Assembly: GCF_023227905.1 (NCBI RefSeq) | Contig: NZ_JALOCF010000013.1 | Location: 36,825-100,824 of the forward strand | Direction: 5' to 3' | DNA: 64,000 nucleotides | Source of the DNA: Methylobacter sp. | Lineage (GTDB): Bacteria; Pseudomonadota; Gammaproteobacteria; Methylococcales; Methylomonadaceae | Shown: positions 18,263 through 26,851 of the stretch, one piece after another | Layout of the letters: every line of letters starts with the position of its first letter | Numbering within the stretch: position 1 is the first letter of the stretch | Program-made: the position numbers and the translations under genes | The notes under the pieces: model-generated | What the model saw: only the letters and a program-made list of their open reading frames with translations | Told to the model about the DNA's origin: nothing | The model's database searches: none

Positions 18263-19119
18263 TTTTGTCCTCCGGATTGCTCTGGTTTTGTAGGTCCCTT
18301 GAGCGCTATTTGAGGCAACTGTGCGAGGAAGGCAATCTTCCGCGCCCCTTCGGGCGGGGTGAATGCGAACTGGTTATCCTGAATTTCCGGCGCGAGGTTC
18401 CAATCGGAAAACTGGGCCCGGAACGACGGCTGGCCCAGCGCATTCTTGTAGGTCAACACTATGCGGAGCGGTAACGGTTGGACGCCTGCCGGAATCCAGA
18501 CCTGATAATCGACCGTTTCGGTACGTCCCGCCAAGTGATGGACCGGCGTTCCGTGAATAACATCTTTCTCCACATAGTCGAGTGCCTGCGTCCGGCGTTC
18601 GAGTTCGGCCGGTAACCGGCTGAGCAAGAGCGCGGCGAGCGGTAGCCGCATGTGCAGGTCCTTCAGGAAATAGGTGACTGCCTCGTCAATGCCGCCGGGT
18701 TTGGGCACCTGTGCATAGACGTTCTGTGTCGGGCTGAACGTGGTGATCTCCCTGCCGTCGTACATAACGAGATGCTTCTCGCCATCGCTATGTTCCACTT
18801 CGACGCGCAGCCCATTGGGCCGGCTGACGGTAATTTTCCGGCTCTCGCCGAATTCGATCTTCTGACCTGATTCCTGGAGCACTTCGTAACTGCTGCTAAG
18901 GTTCACGCTGAACCGCGGGCTCTTGGCCATAAACTCGGCCATGCTTGTGAGTATTTTTTTTGCGTCGCGCTCCGTTTCGGCCACCGCCACAGTCGACGAG
19001 GCAACGGCGGCGGCAGGTTGCGGCCGGACTGCCGCTTGTTCCCCTGCGCAGCCCACCATGATCAACGACGCTATTGCATACAGGACAGAGCGTTTTAAGC
19101 TCCAATTATATTTTTTCAT
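18259..19119 (-). CDS. DUF2092 family lipoprotein
   Basis: A 286-residue lipoprotein (lipobox ASLIMVGC, Cys near residue 24) with a DUF2092 domain that resembles LolA/LolB-type beta folds: KILTSMAEFMAKSPRFSVN, PNGLRVEVEHSDGEKHLVMYDG and QPLPLRIVLTYK are family-like. DUF2092 proteins are periplasmic and may handle lipid-like ligands, but the function is not proven. GAGGAG lies eight bases before the ATG. It leads a probable operon with 17483 and 16949. A DosR-like box (19340-19355) with a -10-like TAGATT (19316-19311) lies about 190-220 bases upstream. Confidence 0.8.
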   Translation of the reverse strand: MKKYNWSLKRSVLYAIASLIMVGCAGEQAAVRPQPAAAVASSTVAVAETERDAKKILTSMAEFMAKSPRFSVNLSSSYEVLQESGQKIEFGESRKITVSRPNGLRVEVEHSDGEKHLVMYDGREITTFSPTQNVYAQVPKPGGIDEAVTYFLKDLHMRLPLAALLLSRLPAELERRTQALDYVEKDVIHGTPVHHLAGRTETVDYQVWIPAGVQPLPLRIVLTYKNALGQPSFRAQFSDWNLAPEIQDNQFAFTPPEGARKIAFLAQLPQIALKGPTKPEQSGGQK

Positions 19120-19339
19120 GGTTGTCGCTCCTCTTGATGAGCATCAAAAAAATCATCTGCCAAATGCACCGATTATTAACGCAAAAACCGACAATACCCG
19201 ATCCGTAGTCCTTCAATACCAGTTCCACCAATTTCGCCGACTTCTTGATACTTCTGTCGTGATGCCTTATAGCTTGCTTGGCTTAAGATCCCTTAATAAT
19301 AGTAACCGGCAATCTACCAACATTGATAACTCGCGGATA

Positions 19340-19355
19340 TTGGACTTTAGGCCAA
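19340..19355 (-). promoter_or_regulatory. DosR-like box upstream of the DUF2092 operon
   Basis: TTGGACTTTAGGCCAA. On the minus strand TAGATT (19316-19311) begins 23 bases after it. This would give a leader of about 185 bases before the DUF2092 start codon. Confidence 0.6.
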
Positions 19356-19446
19356 GTTAACTTGAAAAGACGGCACAAAAATTCCAGATCAAATGCATCA
19401 TACCCTTCGAAAAGATAGGACTTTATTGATCAGGTCCTTTAAAGAT

Positions 19447-19514
19447 TGAACCCAAAGAGAAGTATCAAACAAGATGCCCGTAAAGCCGGACGTAAGCTCA
19501 AACAAAACGATTGA
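19447..19514 (+). pseudogene. truncated copy of the small basic protein gene (26558)
   Basis: The frame ends IKQDARKAGRKLKQND then stop, identical to the C-terminus of the 97-residue protein at 26558-26851, but everything before it is missing; only a few unrelated codons follow an upstream stop. It is the left end of the duplicated segment 19464-19785. Confidence 0.7.
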
Positions 19515-19785
19515 TTCGGCATTATCGAATGCAGTCGCCTTTCAAAAGGTTCCTGGTCGTGGGTTTGGATGACTACGCGTTGCGGACATTCCAAATTTCA
19601 GTAAGGGGCATTCTTGCGAACTGATTTTCATATGATCAACCCAAGATTGGCGGTCTAATCCTGGGTGAAGAGGCTCGAACATCTTAGCGTGCAATACGCT
19701 AGCGGATAAAACCGTATCGATGCTTACAAAAGGCACACACCTCCACAGCAGTTGTCCGATTACTAATAGTCCCTCTTGCCACATT
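19464..19785 (+). repeat. segmental duplication, copy 1 (partner 26801-27127)
   Basis: About 320 bases highly similar to 26801-27127, starting with ATCAAACAAGATGCCCGTAA and including the hairpin TAGCGT-gcaat-ACGCTA. Copy 1 lacks a 34-base stretch present in copy 2 and has about 25 bases that copy 2 lacks. It covers the tail of a small gene and its downstream region. The minus-strand frame across it is not preserved as a gene. Confidence 0.85.
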
Positions 19786-19841
19786 AGGCAGATCGGGAAA
19801 TAGAAAATGGCGCAATTCGCTATTACGCCCTACACATTGCT

Positions 19842-20405
19842 TTATTGCACAGGCGATTCCAAAGTGTTTTTATCTCCGATAATAACTGTATTCTGCCAGG
19901 GTTTTGACCAGCTACGTAGATCTTGAAAGTATCGTATTGAAACAACGGTGGATTTGTCAGTGGTGCTAAAGATCGTGCGCTTACCACCACTTTGGGTGGT
20001 GTTGGTTTTAGCAGTCCATTCTTCTCCCAGACAATTTTGAATAGTTTTTGTAGCTTCTTGGTAGTTGCTAATAGCCTGGTTTTCATTACCGCCTGCTTCC
20101 CATTCGCAAACGTAATTCCAAAGCCCTCCGCCCCATTCCCATACCTGGCAGGTATCGGCATTAGGAAACGCCTTCTTCGCAGACCAAACATTGAGTTTTC
20201 TATGAGTAGAAAGACTTTGTTTGTAATGACTAAACTGGTTTGGATGGTCAGCAATTAAGCCTTTTAAATCCTCGCAAGTTTGGGCTTCGGAAAGTTTTTC
20301 CGGTTTTGCAGTTATTTCCGAACAAGCACTTATTAAGATACTAGTCGCGCAAACGGAAACAAGTAATATGCGATCTCGTATATTTGTGTGATTTATATAT
20401 TTCAT
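19842..20405 (-). CDS. lipoprotein of unknown function
   Basis: A 187-residue predicted lipoprotein with signal sequence and lipobox SILISAC (near residue 28). The mature part holds several cysteines (QTCEDLKG, DTCQVWEW, YVCEWEAGG, NCLGEEW), suggesting disulfides, and a C-terminal beta-rich stretch. No family is recognised. I start at the ATG at 20405, preceded by GGGAAAAATC, rather than seven codons earlier. A DosR-like box at 20523-20538 with a GATAAT -10 (20498-20493) points to this gene. Confidence 0.7.
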   Translation of the reverse strand: MKYINHTNIRDRILLVSVCATSILISACSEITAKPEKLSEAQTCEDLKGLIADHPNQFSHYKQSLSTHRKLNVWSAKKAFPNADTCQVWEWGGGLWNYVCEWEAGGNENQAISNYQEATKTIQNCLGEEWTAKTNTTQSGGKRTIFSTTDKSTVVSIRYFQDLRSWSKPWQNTVIIGDKNTLESPVQ

Positions 20406-20522
20406 GATTTTTCCCGAACTTTGCAACTGTGTTTAATTTAAATTTTTTGTAAACCTGACTCAATAATCGGCTTCTAATAATACACAGCGACAATTATCAA
20501 CAAGTTTGCGAAATCTTGGCTA

Positions 20523-20538
20523 TTGGACTAAAGGCCAA
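20523..20538 (-). promoter_or_regulatory. DosR-like box upstream of the 19842 lipoprotein gene
   Basis: TTGGACTAAAGGCCAA inside a 26-base near-perfect palindrome (20518-20543, GGCTATTGG...CCAATAGCC). On the minus strand GATAAT (20498-20493) begins 24 bases after it. The box lies between divergent genes and might also serve the lipoproteins at 20727, but no -10 is seen at the right distance on that side. Confidence 0.68.
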
Positions 20539-20726
20539 TAGCCAATACCGTAGGATGTAGTTAACCTAGAACCGGGTTTACTAAAGTTGATGGGGCCAAA
20601 GCCGCAAAAAAGGGTGTCTGTGGTAATGGGATTAATCGGGGAATACTTCGGTTGAGGTGCTTGAATTTCCTATTCATCAATAGCTAAAGCTGTTGGACTC
20701 CTGTTTCTTTATATATTACAAAACGT

Positions 20727-21080
20727 ATGTCAAATTACTTGATTGCCAAATTCAATATGCTTCGACCATTTTTAATAATATCGCTGAGTGCATGGCTGAC
20801 GGGCTGCGGTGTCATTCACCTCAATGCGCCCCCCGATCAGTCCGTCAAACTATTAACAATAGACGCACCGACAGAGGTTCGCGTGGAAAGACCTGTATGG
20901 TTTAAATGGTGGGGCCGCGAACCCATTGATCCGCCAGATACCGCAACTATTATTAGAGAAAATGAATTAAAAGAGGCGCGGTTATATATGACCAATACTT
21001 TTGTCGATGCGCTTTACAATGTATTTCCGGGAATGATTGGTTTTCCGCGCCGGACATTAATTGTAGAAGGAAACAAATAA
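20727..21080 (+). CDS. small lipoprotein, related to the next gene
   Basis: A 117-residue predicted lipoprotein with lipobox SAWLTGC. The inner ATG at 20757 (MLRPFLIISLSAW) gives a more usual signal length and may be the true start; neither start has a clear ribosome site. The mature part reads VERPVWFKWWGREP and ends RRTLIVEGNK. The next gene has the same plan (NWYLLWGAFPL, QTVVVEGNY), so the two are tandem paralogues. The arrangement faintly recalls Bor-like lipoproteins. The stop overlaps the next start (TAATG). Confidence 0.7.
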   Translation: MSNYLIAKFNMLRPFLIISLSAWLTGCGVIHLNAPPDQSVKLLTIDAPTEVRVERPVWFKWWGREPIDPPDTATIIRENELKEARLYMTNTFVDALYNVFPGMIGFPRRTLIVEGNK

Positions 21081-21409
21081 TGAACAAATTGGCCGTTATT
21101 ATATTAATCGTTTTGCCGCTGGCGGGGTGTTTTAATACCGAACTCATTGCACCCGATAATGCAGAAATTCAAGTTCTATCCAGCGGGAAGCCGGTGGCTT
21201 ATCACAAGCAATATCGCAATTGGTATTTGTTATGGGGCGCATTTCCGCTTTATGTCACTCAGCCGGAAGAGCTCATCAAAGAAAATAATTTAGTGGAAGT
21301 ACGGGCGCAAACGAAAGATACCGTGATGGATGCCATTATTTCGTTTTTTTCAGCGCAAATTAGTTTATTGCCCCAAACGGTCGTCGTTGAAGGCAATTAT
21401 GCTAGATGA
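21080..21409 (+). CDS. small lipoprotein, tandem paralogue
   Basis: A 109-residue predicted lipoprotein with lipobox LPLAGC at Cys17. The mature part has QVLSSGKPVAYHKQYRNWYLLWG, split by a short hydrophobic turn, then TKDTVMDAIISFFSAQIS and the ending TVVVEGNYAR. It begins inside the stop codon of the previous gene, so the pair is coupled. Function unknown; membrane-associated by its anchor. Confidence 0.72.
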   Translation: MNKLAVIILIVLPLAGCFNTELIAPDNAEIQVLSSGKPVAYHKQYRNWYLLWGAFPLYVTQPEELIKENNLVEVRAQTKDTVMDAIISFFSAQISLLPQTVVVEGNYAR

Positions 21410-21711
21410 TATCCAGAATCAGGATTTGCAAAGTTATAACTCGTAAGACGCAATCCGTTGGGCTGACGACTGCATGGATGCAGGAGCAATTGCCGGATGC
21501 AATGAAGCCCAAAAAACCGAAACCTTGAATGTTGAGCAACGATAAAACTGTTGCCCAATCTTATATCTCCATTTTATCGAAACTCATCGATAAAATCCCC
21601 GGCTGATCACCGGGCGGAAGACGGAGAAGCCGAGCCCAACCTCAGCCAGAGAAAAATGTAACGAAAGGGTAATTTCATTTATAAATCTTTTTTACACAAA
21701 GGAGAAACGAT
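21410..21711 (+). other. intergenic region with hairpin
   Basis: No gene seen. TTTTATCGA (21572-21580) and TCGATAAAA (21587-21595) form a perfect 9-bp stem with a six-base loop, a possible terminator or operator between the lipoprotein pair and the SYLF gene. A short stretch near 21470-21495 resembles part of the 65-bp repeat at 37857. Confidence 0.45.
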
Positions 21712-22269
21712 ATGAAAAGTATTATAAAAAGCACAATACTGGTAGTAAGCATGCTGTTAACAGGACAGGCGCTCGCAGCTTTTACGGCTTCGGATGCAAC
21801 AAAACTGGAATCGGATGCATCAGCGGCTTTAGCACGGTTCAAGAGTCAGACCACTGGGGCAGAGGATTTGCTTAATCACGCTAAGGGGATTCTCGTCTGC
21901 CCGGAGATCACTAAGGGCGGCTTCATTATAGGCGTTGAGGGCGGAAAATGCGTGATGCAGGTCGAGGGAAAGCCAGTTGAATATTATACCAACCGTGCCG
22001 GAAAGTTCGGCTTATTAGCCGGTATACAGTGGTATTCACTGATTCTGGTTTTCAACGACCAAGCGTCTCTTGACCTTTTCCGGACCGGTAAACGTGAATT
22101 TGAGATCGGTGCCGATGCTTCCGTGGCGGTGGCTAAGGTAGGAGCTAGCGGTTCACTGGATACCACCAATCTTAAAGGTCCTATTGTTGCATTCACCTTC
22201 GGTGAGAAGGGCCTGATGGGGGATTTATCGATAGAAGGGGCGACCTTCAAAAAACTTCTGGTTGAATAA
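21712..22269 (+). CDS. SYLF (Ysc84-like) lipid-binding domain protein
   Basis: A 185-residue exported protein with signal peptide (cut after GQALAA) and a SYLF/Ysc84 domain: LLNHAKGILVCPEITKGGFI, YTNRAGKFGLLAGIQWYSL, LVFNDQASLDLF and the ending GLMGDLSIEG follow the family order. In bacteria such proteins are periplasmic or outer-membrane linked and bind lipid; the precise role is unknown. AAGGAG seven to eight bases before the ATG supports the start. It stands alone in a run of envelope-protein genes. Confidence 0.88.
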   Translation: MKSIIKSTILVVSMLLTGQALAAFTASDATKLESDASAALARFKSQTTGAEDLLNHAKGILVCPEITKGGFIIGVEGGKCVMQVEGKPVEYYTNRAGKFGLLAGIQWYSLILVFNDQASLDLFRTGKREFEIGADASVAVAKVGASGSLDTTNLKGPIVAFTFGEKGLMGDLSIEGATFKKLLVE

Positions 22270-22719
22270 GAACCCATTAGCTATACAGGGCCTCTCACTA
22301 AACGGCAGGCAAAGTTTGGTGGGAGGCACTTTGATACTAACCAAGAATTCTTTTCTTAATCGCAATGGCATATTCTTCTAAAGCCTGCCCTTCTCGATGG
22401 AACCAGTTTAGCATCACAAATTTACATTCCAATAGCCTCGGTTTTTGAGCATCAGGGATGATCTTGCCTGGATTTCACCGACCTCAACTAAGCGACTTTT
22501 TAACTTCAAAAGCTTCCGGGCAACAATAAATTCGCTCAAACTGAGCTTATTTGTTTAATGGCGGCTATCAGATTCGTTGCAGCCGCACAGGTACCATAGT
22601 TGACTGACAACTTTGGTTCGAATTCAGCCAGTCAATGTCAGACTCCAGTTTGACTACCTTTAAAGACATGATCGAGTCCAGCGTTTTGCATCTTAATTCA
22701 ACGTCTTGAAATATCGATA
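22270..22719. other. intergenic region, possible gene remnant
   Basis: No intact gene. On the minus strand about 22330-22460 reads a coding-like piece ending FHREGQALEEYAIAIKKRIL then stop, with no usable start, which may be the tail of a lost gene. Otherwise AT-richer sequence without clear signals. Confidence 0.3.
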
Positions 22720-23280
22720 ATGAATAAATCCTTCAAAACTCTCGCAACCATCCTTCCTCTTTTTGCTGTCTACCATGCCAAGATAGAATCGGGCGAATTG
22801 GTTATTTTTGCAAACGAAAAACCATGCACCGATACGATGTCCGGCGAACACTTCGCTTACACCGTCGAGGTGCAGGCAAAGCCTGCTTCAGACACATCAT
22901 TCCGGAATTTTACCGGATGCGGCGACTATATCCCCGATATGCGGTTGACCGATACTTGGGTGCTCGAACAGGTTGAAGGCGTACCGCTCAAACCGGCTTC
23001 ATTCATGAAAGGACTTCCGAGGCTTGAATTATCGGCCAGAGAGCGGCGGTTAAACGGACATGACGGTTGCAACCGCATCGGCGGCGCGTTCTCTACAAAA
23101 AGAAATACGATCATCTTCAAGCAATTGATGAGCACCAGAATGTTCTGCGCTACGCCTGACGGCACACCCGATATCGGCGCGCTACTCGCTGAAAAGACTT
23201 ATGATTTCGAATTCGGCAACAACCGTCTCTATCTGAAAAAGGACAACAAAACCATACTGATCTTAAAACATGTCGATTAA
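22720..23280 (+). CDS. META-domain (HslJ-like) protein with shortened N-terminal domain
   Basis: The C-terminal half (about 80-186) is a META/HslJ domain: LTDTWVLEQVEGVPL, GHDGCNRIGGAFS and MSTRMFCATP are characteristic. The part before it (ESGELVIFANEKPCTDTMSG, then FRNFTGCGDY) looks like the end of a COG3650-type domain that is normally preceded by a longer sequence. The first 18 residues resemble a signal start spliced onto the middle of that domain, so the gene seems to have lost part of its 5' region. The ribosome site is poor, in line with decay or a misplaced start. Confidence 0.72.
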   Translation: MNKSFKTLATILPLFAVYHAKIESGELVIFANEKPCTDTMSGEHFAYTVEVQAKPASDTSFRNFTGCGDYIPDMRLTDTWVLEQVEGVPLKPASFMKGLPRLELSARERRLNGHDGCNRIGGAFSTKRNTIIFKQLMSTRMFCATPDGTPDIGALLAEKTYDFEFGNNRLYLKKDNKTILILKHVD

Positions 23281-23399
23281 CGATCATTCGCGCTCAACCG
23301 CCAAGACAGAGCATGAATTTTGAGGCCTTTTTGAGATGCTTTTCGCTGCTAAAGAGACTATATTCCGCATGAGTCCAGAATAAATTGAGGATATAACCT

Positions 23400-23789
23400 A
23401 TGACACTAAAACATCTAGTCCCTCTCTTATTATTCGCTTCATTTGTTACTGGAGCGGCCAAAGCCAACGTTACCGATGAGGATTTCGTAGCCAAGAAAAC
23501 ACAAAACATACTCAATCTCTGTACCGCTTCGCCGCAAGACCCCCGTTATCGAGAGGCAATCCATTTTTGCCATGGCTATATGGTCGGAGCCTATCATTAT
23601 TATCAAGCCCAGACTGCCAATAAACCGGAATTGAAGTTGTTCTGTCCTCCGGAGCCCAAACCCACGCGCAACGACACAATTGCCATGTTTATTTCATGGG
23701 CCAAGCAACATCCTCAATACATGCAGGAAGCACCAGTCGAAACGGAATTCAGGTTTTTAACCGAAAAATGGCCATGTATAAATAAATAA
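23400..23789 (+). CDS. Rap1a/Tai-like secreted protein
   Basis: A 129-residue exported protein (signal peptide cut near AAKAN). It has the Rap1a/Tai pattern: a Cys in LNLCTAS, HFCHGYMVGAYHYYQ, LFCPPEPKPTRND, then FISWAKQHPQYMQEAP and a C-terminal KWPC. The named family members are immunity proteins for type VI secreted amidases, but many homologues stand alone without a toxin, as here, and may simply be periplasmic housekeeping proteins. GAGGATATAACCT precedes the ATG. It is 13 bases upstream of the glycine-zipper gene. Confidence 0.75.
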   Translation: MTLKHLVPLLLFASFVTGAAKANVTDEDFVAKKTQNILNLCTASPQDPRYREAIHFCHGYMVGAYHYYQAQTANKPELKLFCPPEPKPTRNDTIAMFISWAKQHPQYMQEAPVETEFRFLTEKWPCINK

Positions 23790-23802
23790 CAGGGGATATA
23801 AC

Positions 23803-24072
23803 ATGAAAAGATTCTCGATTTCAGTCATAGCGATATTAGCCATTACAAGTTTAGCCGGTTGCGCTGGCATGTCGGATACTCAGCAACGCACGGTAACCGG
23901 AGGTATGGGAGGCGCTGCAACCGGAGCGGTAATTGGTGCGATCGCAGGAAATGCCGGCATGGGGGCCGCAATCGGCGCAGCCGCAGGCACCGCGGGCGGG
24001 TATTTATACGGCAAACACAAAGAATCCGAACAGCGGGCCTACGAACAAGGGCGAAGAGATGCCTATCGATAG
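23803..24072 (+). CDS. glycine-zipper (YMGG-like) lipoprotein
   Basis: An 89-residue lipoprotein: lipobox TSLAGC at Cys20, then a classic glycine zipper (GGMGGAATGAVIGAIAG, followed by AAIGAAAGTAGGYLYG) and a charged tail ESEQRAYEQGRRD. Such proteins insert a short hairpin into the outer membrane or periplasm and are often stress-induced. AGGGGATATAAC precedes the ATG. It is probably co-transcribed with the Rap1a-like gene. Confidence 0.85.
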   Translation: MKRFSISVIAILAITSLAGCAGMSDTQQRTVTGGMGGAATGAVIGAIAGNAGMGAAIGAAAGTAGGYLYGKHKESEQRAYEQGRRDAYR

Positions 24073-24120
24073 CCGTGTTAAACAACAAATACAGTGTTCG
24101 TCCCGGAGTGTGGGTCCATG

Positions 24121-24147
24121 GTGTCTACCTGAAAGTTAAGTAGACAC
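24121..24147. repeat. short hairpin
   Basis: GTGTCTAC (24121-24128) and GTAGACAC (24140-24147) are perfect inverted repeats around an 11-base loop, 49 bases after the glycine-zipper gene. It may stop transcription or be the trace of an insertion; no T run follows. Confidence 0.4.
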
Positions 24148-24369
24148 GCTCCTGCACACACTAATAACCGGCTCAACACAAGTTTATCGGCCCCCCTACA
24201 GAACTTCAGCAACAGTTAAAGCCGAATCAGTCGTTTATTTTGACGTCCGGTGCGGATTTGCGGGCTTTTTGTTTGACATTCCGCTTTGCTTTCCGATCCC
24301 CCGAAGCGCAACATTCGGCCGAAATGGGCGAGAAAGACCATTGAAATTCCTAGAAGCGTCGACAAAGGA

Positions 24370-26208
24370 CTAATTGGCGGCAAAAAGTTTGTCGTCGACT
24401 CGTGCCAAAAGTTTCAATAGTTCGGGCATTTTATCCAGGGTCGCTTTTTCGCCGACTGCAGCCATCTCGTCCGCGCGCGTAAATTCCGTGATGTCAAATT
24501 CGGAAACGTCAGGCTGGATGGCAAAGTCCGCGGGTTGCTCTCCCACTGCATTCAAATTCACGTTTTGTACAAGGTATGTCCGCATGATTGTCTGCAGCGT
24601 AGAAGCCGACTTCATTTTCGTCGTCGGGGTATTCGGGCTATTCGTGGCAAATTCTTGCTTAATCTGAGCGGTGACGCTGACTGCAATCACGAAATTACAT
24701 CCTTTGCTAACCAGTACGTTGGCCGGCACATTGTTGATCATGCCGCCATCAACCAATGCCATACCATCGCGATTAATCGGTGACGATAGAACTGGCAAAT
24801 TGATACTCTCCAGGATCGCATGCGCCGAGTCTCCCTCTTCCCTTACGATGGGCTGACCACTGACCAGATCCACGGTGACCGAAACAACGGGAATGGGCAA
24901 TTGCTCCAAACGGCTGTCGCTCAGGTAATTTCTAAGCATTGGATCGAATTGCCCGAGTCGGTATTTGCTCAGGAGGTACCAGTAACCGCCATTGTGCAGA
25001 TAGCGAAACAACCAGGAGGGCGTTAGATCCTTTATAAAACAGTCGACACTGTGGCCGGGCTTCATCCCCGAGGCATACAAAATACCTGTCATCGCCCCGG
25101 CACTGGTTCCGGCAATCATGTCGACGACGATTCCGTTTTCTTCCAGCGCCTTGAGCACTCCCAGATGCGCCATGCCTTTAGCCGCGCCACCGCCAAGCGC
25201 AAGGCCGATTCGAACTCCCCGCAAGGCATGGATGATTCGCTCGAGACCGTTCACGACTTGCTTGCCTCGATTTTTCGATGGGTCATCAAACGAGACCTTA
25301 AAATCTCGAATCGCAAGCGACCTTAACTCGGGAGCCAGAGGAGACCAGCAGCTACTGCCTGGCAACAACCAAACAATATTGATCTTTTGTCGCCAATTGG
25401 GAGCGCGTTGTGTGATGGCCTTTAGTCGAGAGACTGATTCTTGCCAATGATCGGGAGTGACGCACCAAAACACCTCTTCGCAGGCTCCCATAAGGTTCGA
25501 TGCCTGCGCTGTTTCGGTTGCCGCGTCGATATCAAAAAAAATTGGCTTTAATTTGGGCAGCCCACTGATCCGTTGGCGAGTCTCGGATTCTGAAGCGTAG
25601 CGGCCGTCCTGGAGCAAGCAAAAATGAGGGATGTCTTCCATCGGCAGCCAATTCGGCTGGTCGCTGAAGACGCAGGGAGATTCATCAAGTTCTTTCAAGC
25701 GTTGAAGCAATCGGCGAGTCAGTTGCCTCGTCGTTGGCGACTGATGAAAAATGCCTATGAGCCGAGGCTTCTTTTTGTGACGATCCTTCATCAGAACGCT
25801 TTGCATCAACTCGGAAATCATGCGAGTCAAGTTCTGTCGGAACCCGTCATGTTGTTTGGTCAACTCAAGTGCAGTTTGATAATTGAGTCGAAGTAGTGTT
25901 GTTGGATCCTCGGCGATTACTTGCAGTGGAGAGGGTTCGCCCAGAGCAGCTGCCAAAGCACCAACTTGCCCGCCACCGGATTGGTAGCGATCCACTATGA
26001 CTTTTCCCTGAATGTCGATGAGCGACTGCCTAATGCGGCCTTGGATCACTAAATAAATGGAATCCAAAGGCTCATTGGCGCGCTGTATGACCTCGCCGGA
26101 ATCGAATCTTAAGAGTTGACATGCACTACTGATTTCGAGCGCCAATTCATCGCTCAGTCCTTCCGCGCAAGGGTGCATTTTAAACAGCAAAAATTTGTCG
26201 TCAGTCAT
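24370..26208 (-). CDS. patatin-like phospholipase with cyclic-nucleotide-binding domain
   Basis: A 612-residue protein of the NTE/RssA type. Residues about 15-130 form a cNMP-binding (CAP_ED) fold (SGEVIQRANEPLDSIYLV, GKVIVDRYQSGGGQVG). Residues about 330-530 form the patatin domain with oxyanion loop LALGGGAAKGMAH, nucleophile motif AGTSAGAM and the Asp of DGGMINNVPA. It is expected to hydrolyse acyl ester bonds of phospholipids at the inner membrane. I start at the ATG at 26208, which has AGGAAATTAAC in front, rather than 37 codons earlier. A DosR-like box lies about 213 bases upstream. Confidence 0.88.
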   Translation of the reverse strand: MTDDKFLLFKMHPCAEGLSDELALEISSACQLLRFDSGEVIQRANEPLDSIYLVIQGRIRQSLIDIQGKVIVDRYQSGGGQVGALAAALGEPSPLQVIAEDPTTLLRLNYQTALELTKQHDGFRQNLTRMISELMQSVLMKDRHKKKPRLIGIFHQSPTTRQLTRRLLQRLKELDESPCVFSDQPNWLPMEDIPHFCLLQDGRYASESETRQRISGLPKLKPIFFDIDAATETAQASNLMGACEEVFWCVTPDHWQESVSRLKAITQRAPNWRQKINIVWLLPGSSCWSPLAPELRSLAIRDFKVSFDDPSKNRGKQVVNGLERIIHALRGVRIGLALGGGAAKGMAHLGVLKALEENGIVVDMIAGTSAGAMTGILYASGMKPGHSVDCFIKDLTPSWLFRYLHNGGYWYLLSKYRLGQFDPMLRNYLSDSRLEQLPIPVVSVTVDLVSGQPIVREEGDSAHAILESINLPVLSSPINRDGMALVDGGMINNVPANVLVSKGCNFVIAVSVTAQIKQEFATNSPNTPTTKMKSASTLQTIMRTYLVQNVNLNAVGEQPADFAIQPDVSEFDITEFTRADEMAAVGEKATLDKMPELLKLLARVDDKLFAAN

Positions 26209-26420
26209 TGTTAATTTCCTTGAACGAGTGTTTGAGTTAGGTCCAGCATTCACAATCGGCGTGTCGTTAATATGCCCAGAAAAAACCTGGTACAACTTAC
26301 TATTGGCGAAGAATTTCACAACGGATACATCTGCTCAAATATGGGTGTCCTATAAAACCTCTAATACAAGATGTTCGATTAAAATTTCTTCTTTATCAAC
26401 ATTTATCGGAATATTGGCAA

Positions 26421-26436
26421 TTGGACTAAAGGCCAA
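26421..26436 (-). promoter_or_regulatory. DosR-like box between the patatin gene and the small basic protein gene
   Basis: TTGGACTAAAGGCCAA, the same 16-mer as at 20523. On the minus strand GATAAA (26397-26392) begins 23 bases after it, pointing to the patatin gene. No good -10 is seen at that distance on the plus side, although the gene at 26558 starts only 122 bases away. Confidence 0.62.
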
Positions 26437-26557
26437 TAGCGTAATCACTTTCTAAATGATCAAATGCTTTTGCTTACATTGAGAAAGCACTAGCAAAGAC
26501 GGACTAAACGAATAACACATGGTCATCATTATGTGCATCAAACACAGAAGATAAATT

Positions 26558-26851
26558 ATGAAAAAGACTTATTGGCAGATCGGCATTTTAACTTTGGCTT
26601 TTGCCACTGCCGGACTGCTGATCGGGTCGTCGCCCGCTTACTCCGAAACGGCAGGCATGGAACGGCGTGATGATCGCCGGGATGACAGACAGGGAGCTCA
26701 GGATATAAGACAGAAAGGCCGAGACGTTGGCAGGGAGACCAAGGACCAATGCCGTGATGCTGGCGGAAGTGGACCGAAATGTCGGCAAGAAAAACGGGGA
26801 ATCAAACAAGATGCCCGTAAAGCCGGCCGTAAGCTCAAACAAAACGATTGA
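26558..26851 (+). CDS. small secreted basic protein
   Basis: A 97-residue exported protein: signal peptide cut near SPAYSE, then a very charged Arg/Asp/Lys/Gln-rich body (RRDDRRDDRQGAQDIRQ, two Cys in DQCRDAGGSGPKCRQ) ending RKAGRKLKQND. No family is recognised; similar small charged periplasmic proteins occur in methanotrophs and nitrifiers. Its last 17 codons and downstream region were duplicated at 19464. The ribosome site is modest (AGAAGATAAATT). Confidence 0.7.
   Translation: MKKTYWQIGILTLAFATAGLLIGSSPAYSETAGMERRDDRRDDRQGAQDIRQKGRDVGRETKDQCRDAGGSGPKCRQEKRGIKQDARKAGRKLKQND

Noticed and set aside
19542..19784. An 80-codon minus-strand frame in duplication copy 1
   Set aside because: The frame is broken by insertions and deletions in copy 2, so there is no selection for a protein.
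23400..23789. Toxin-immunity pair for the Rap1a/Tai-like gene
   Set aside because: No amidase effector or type VI gene lies nearby; the neighbour is a glycine-zipper lipoprotein.
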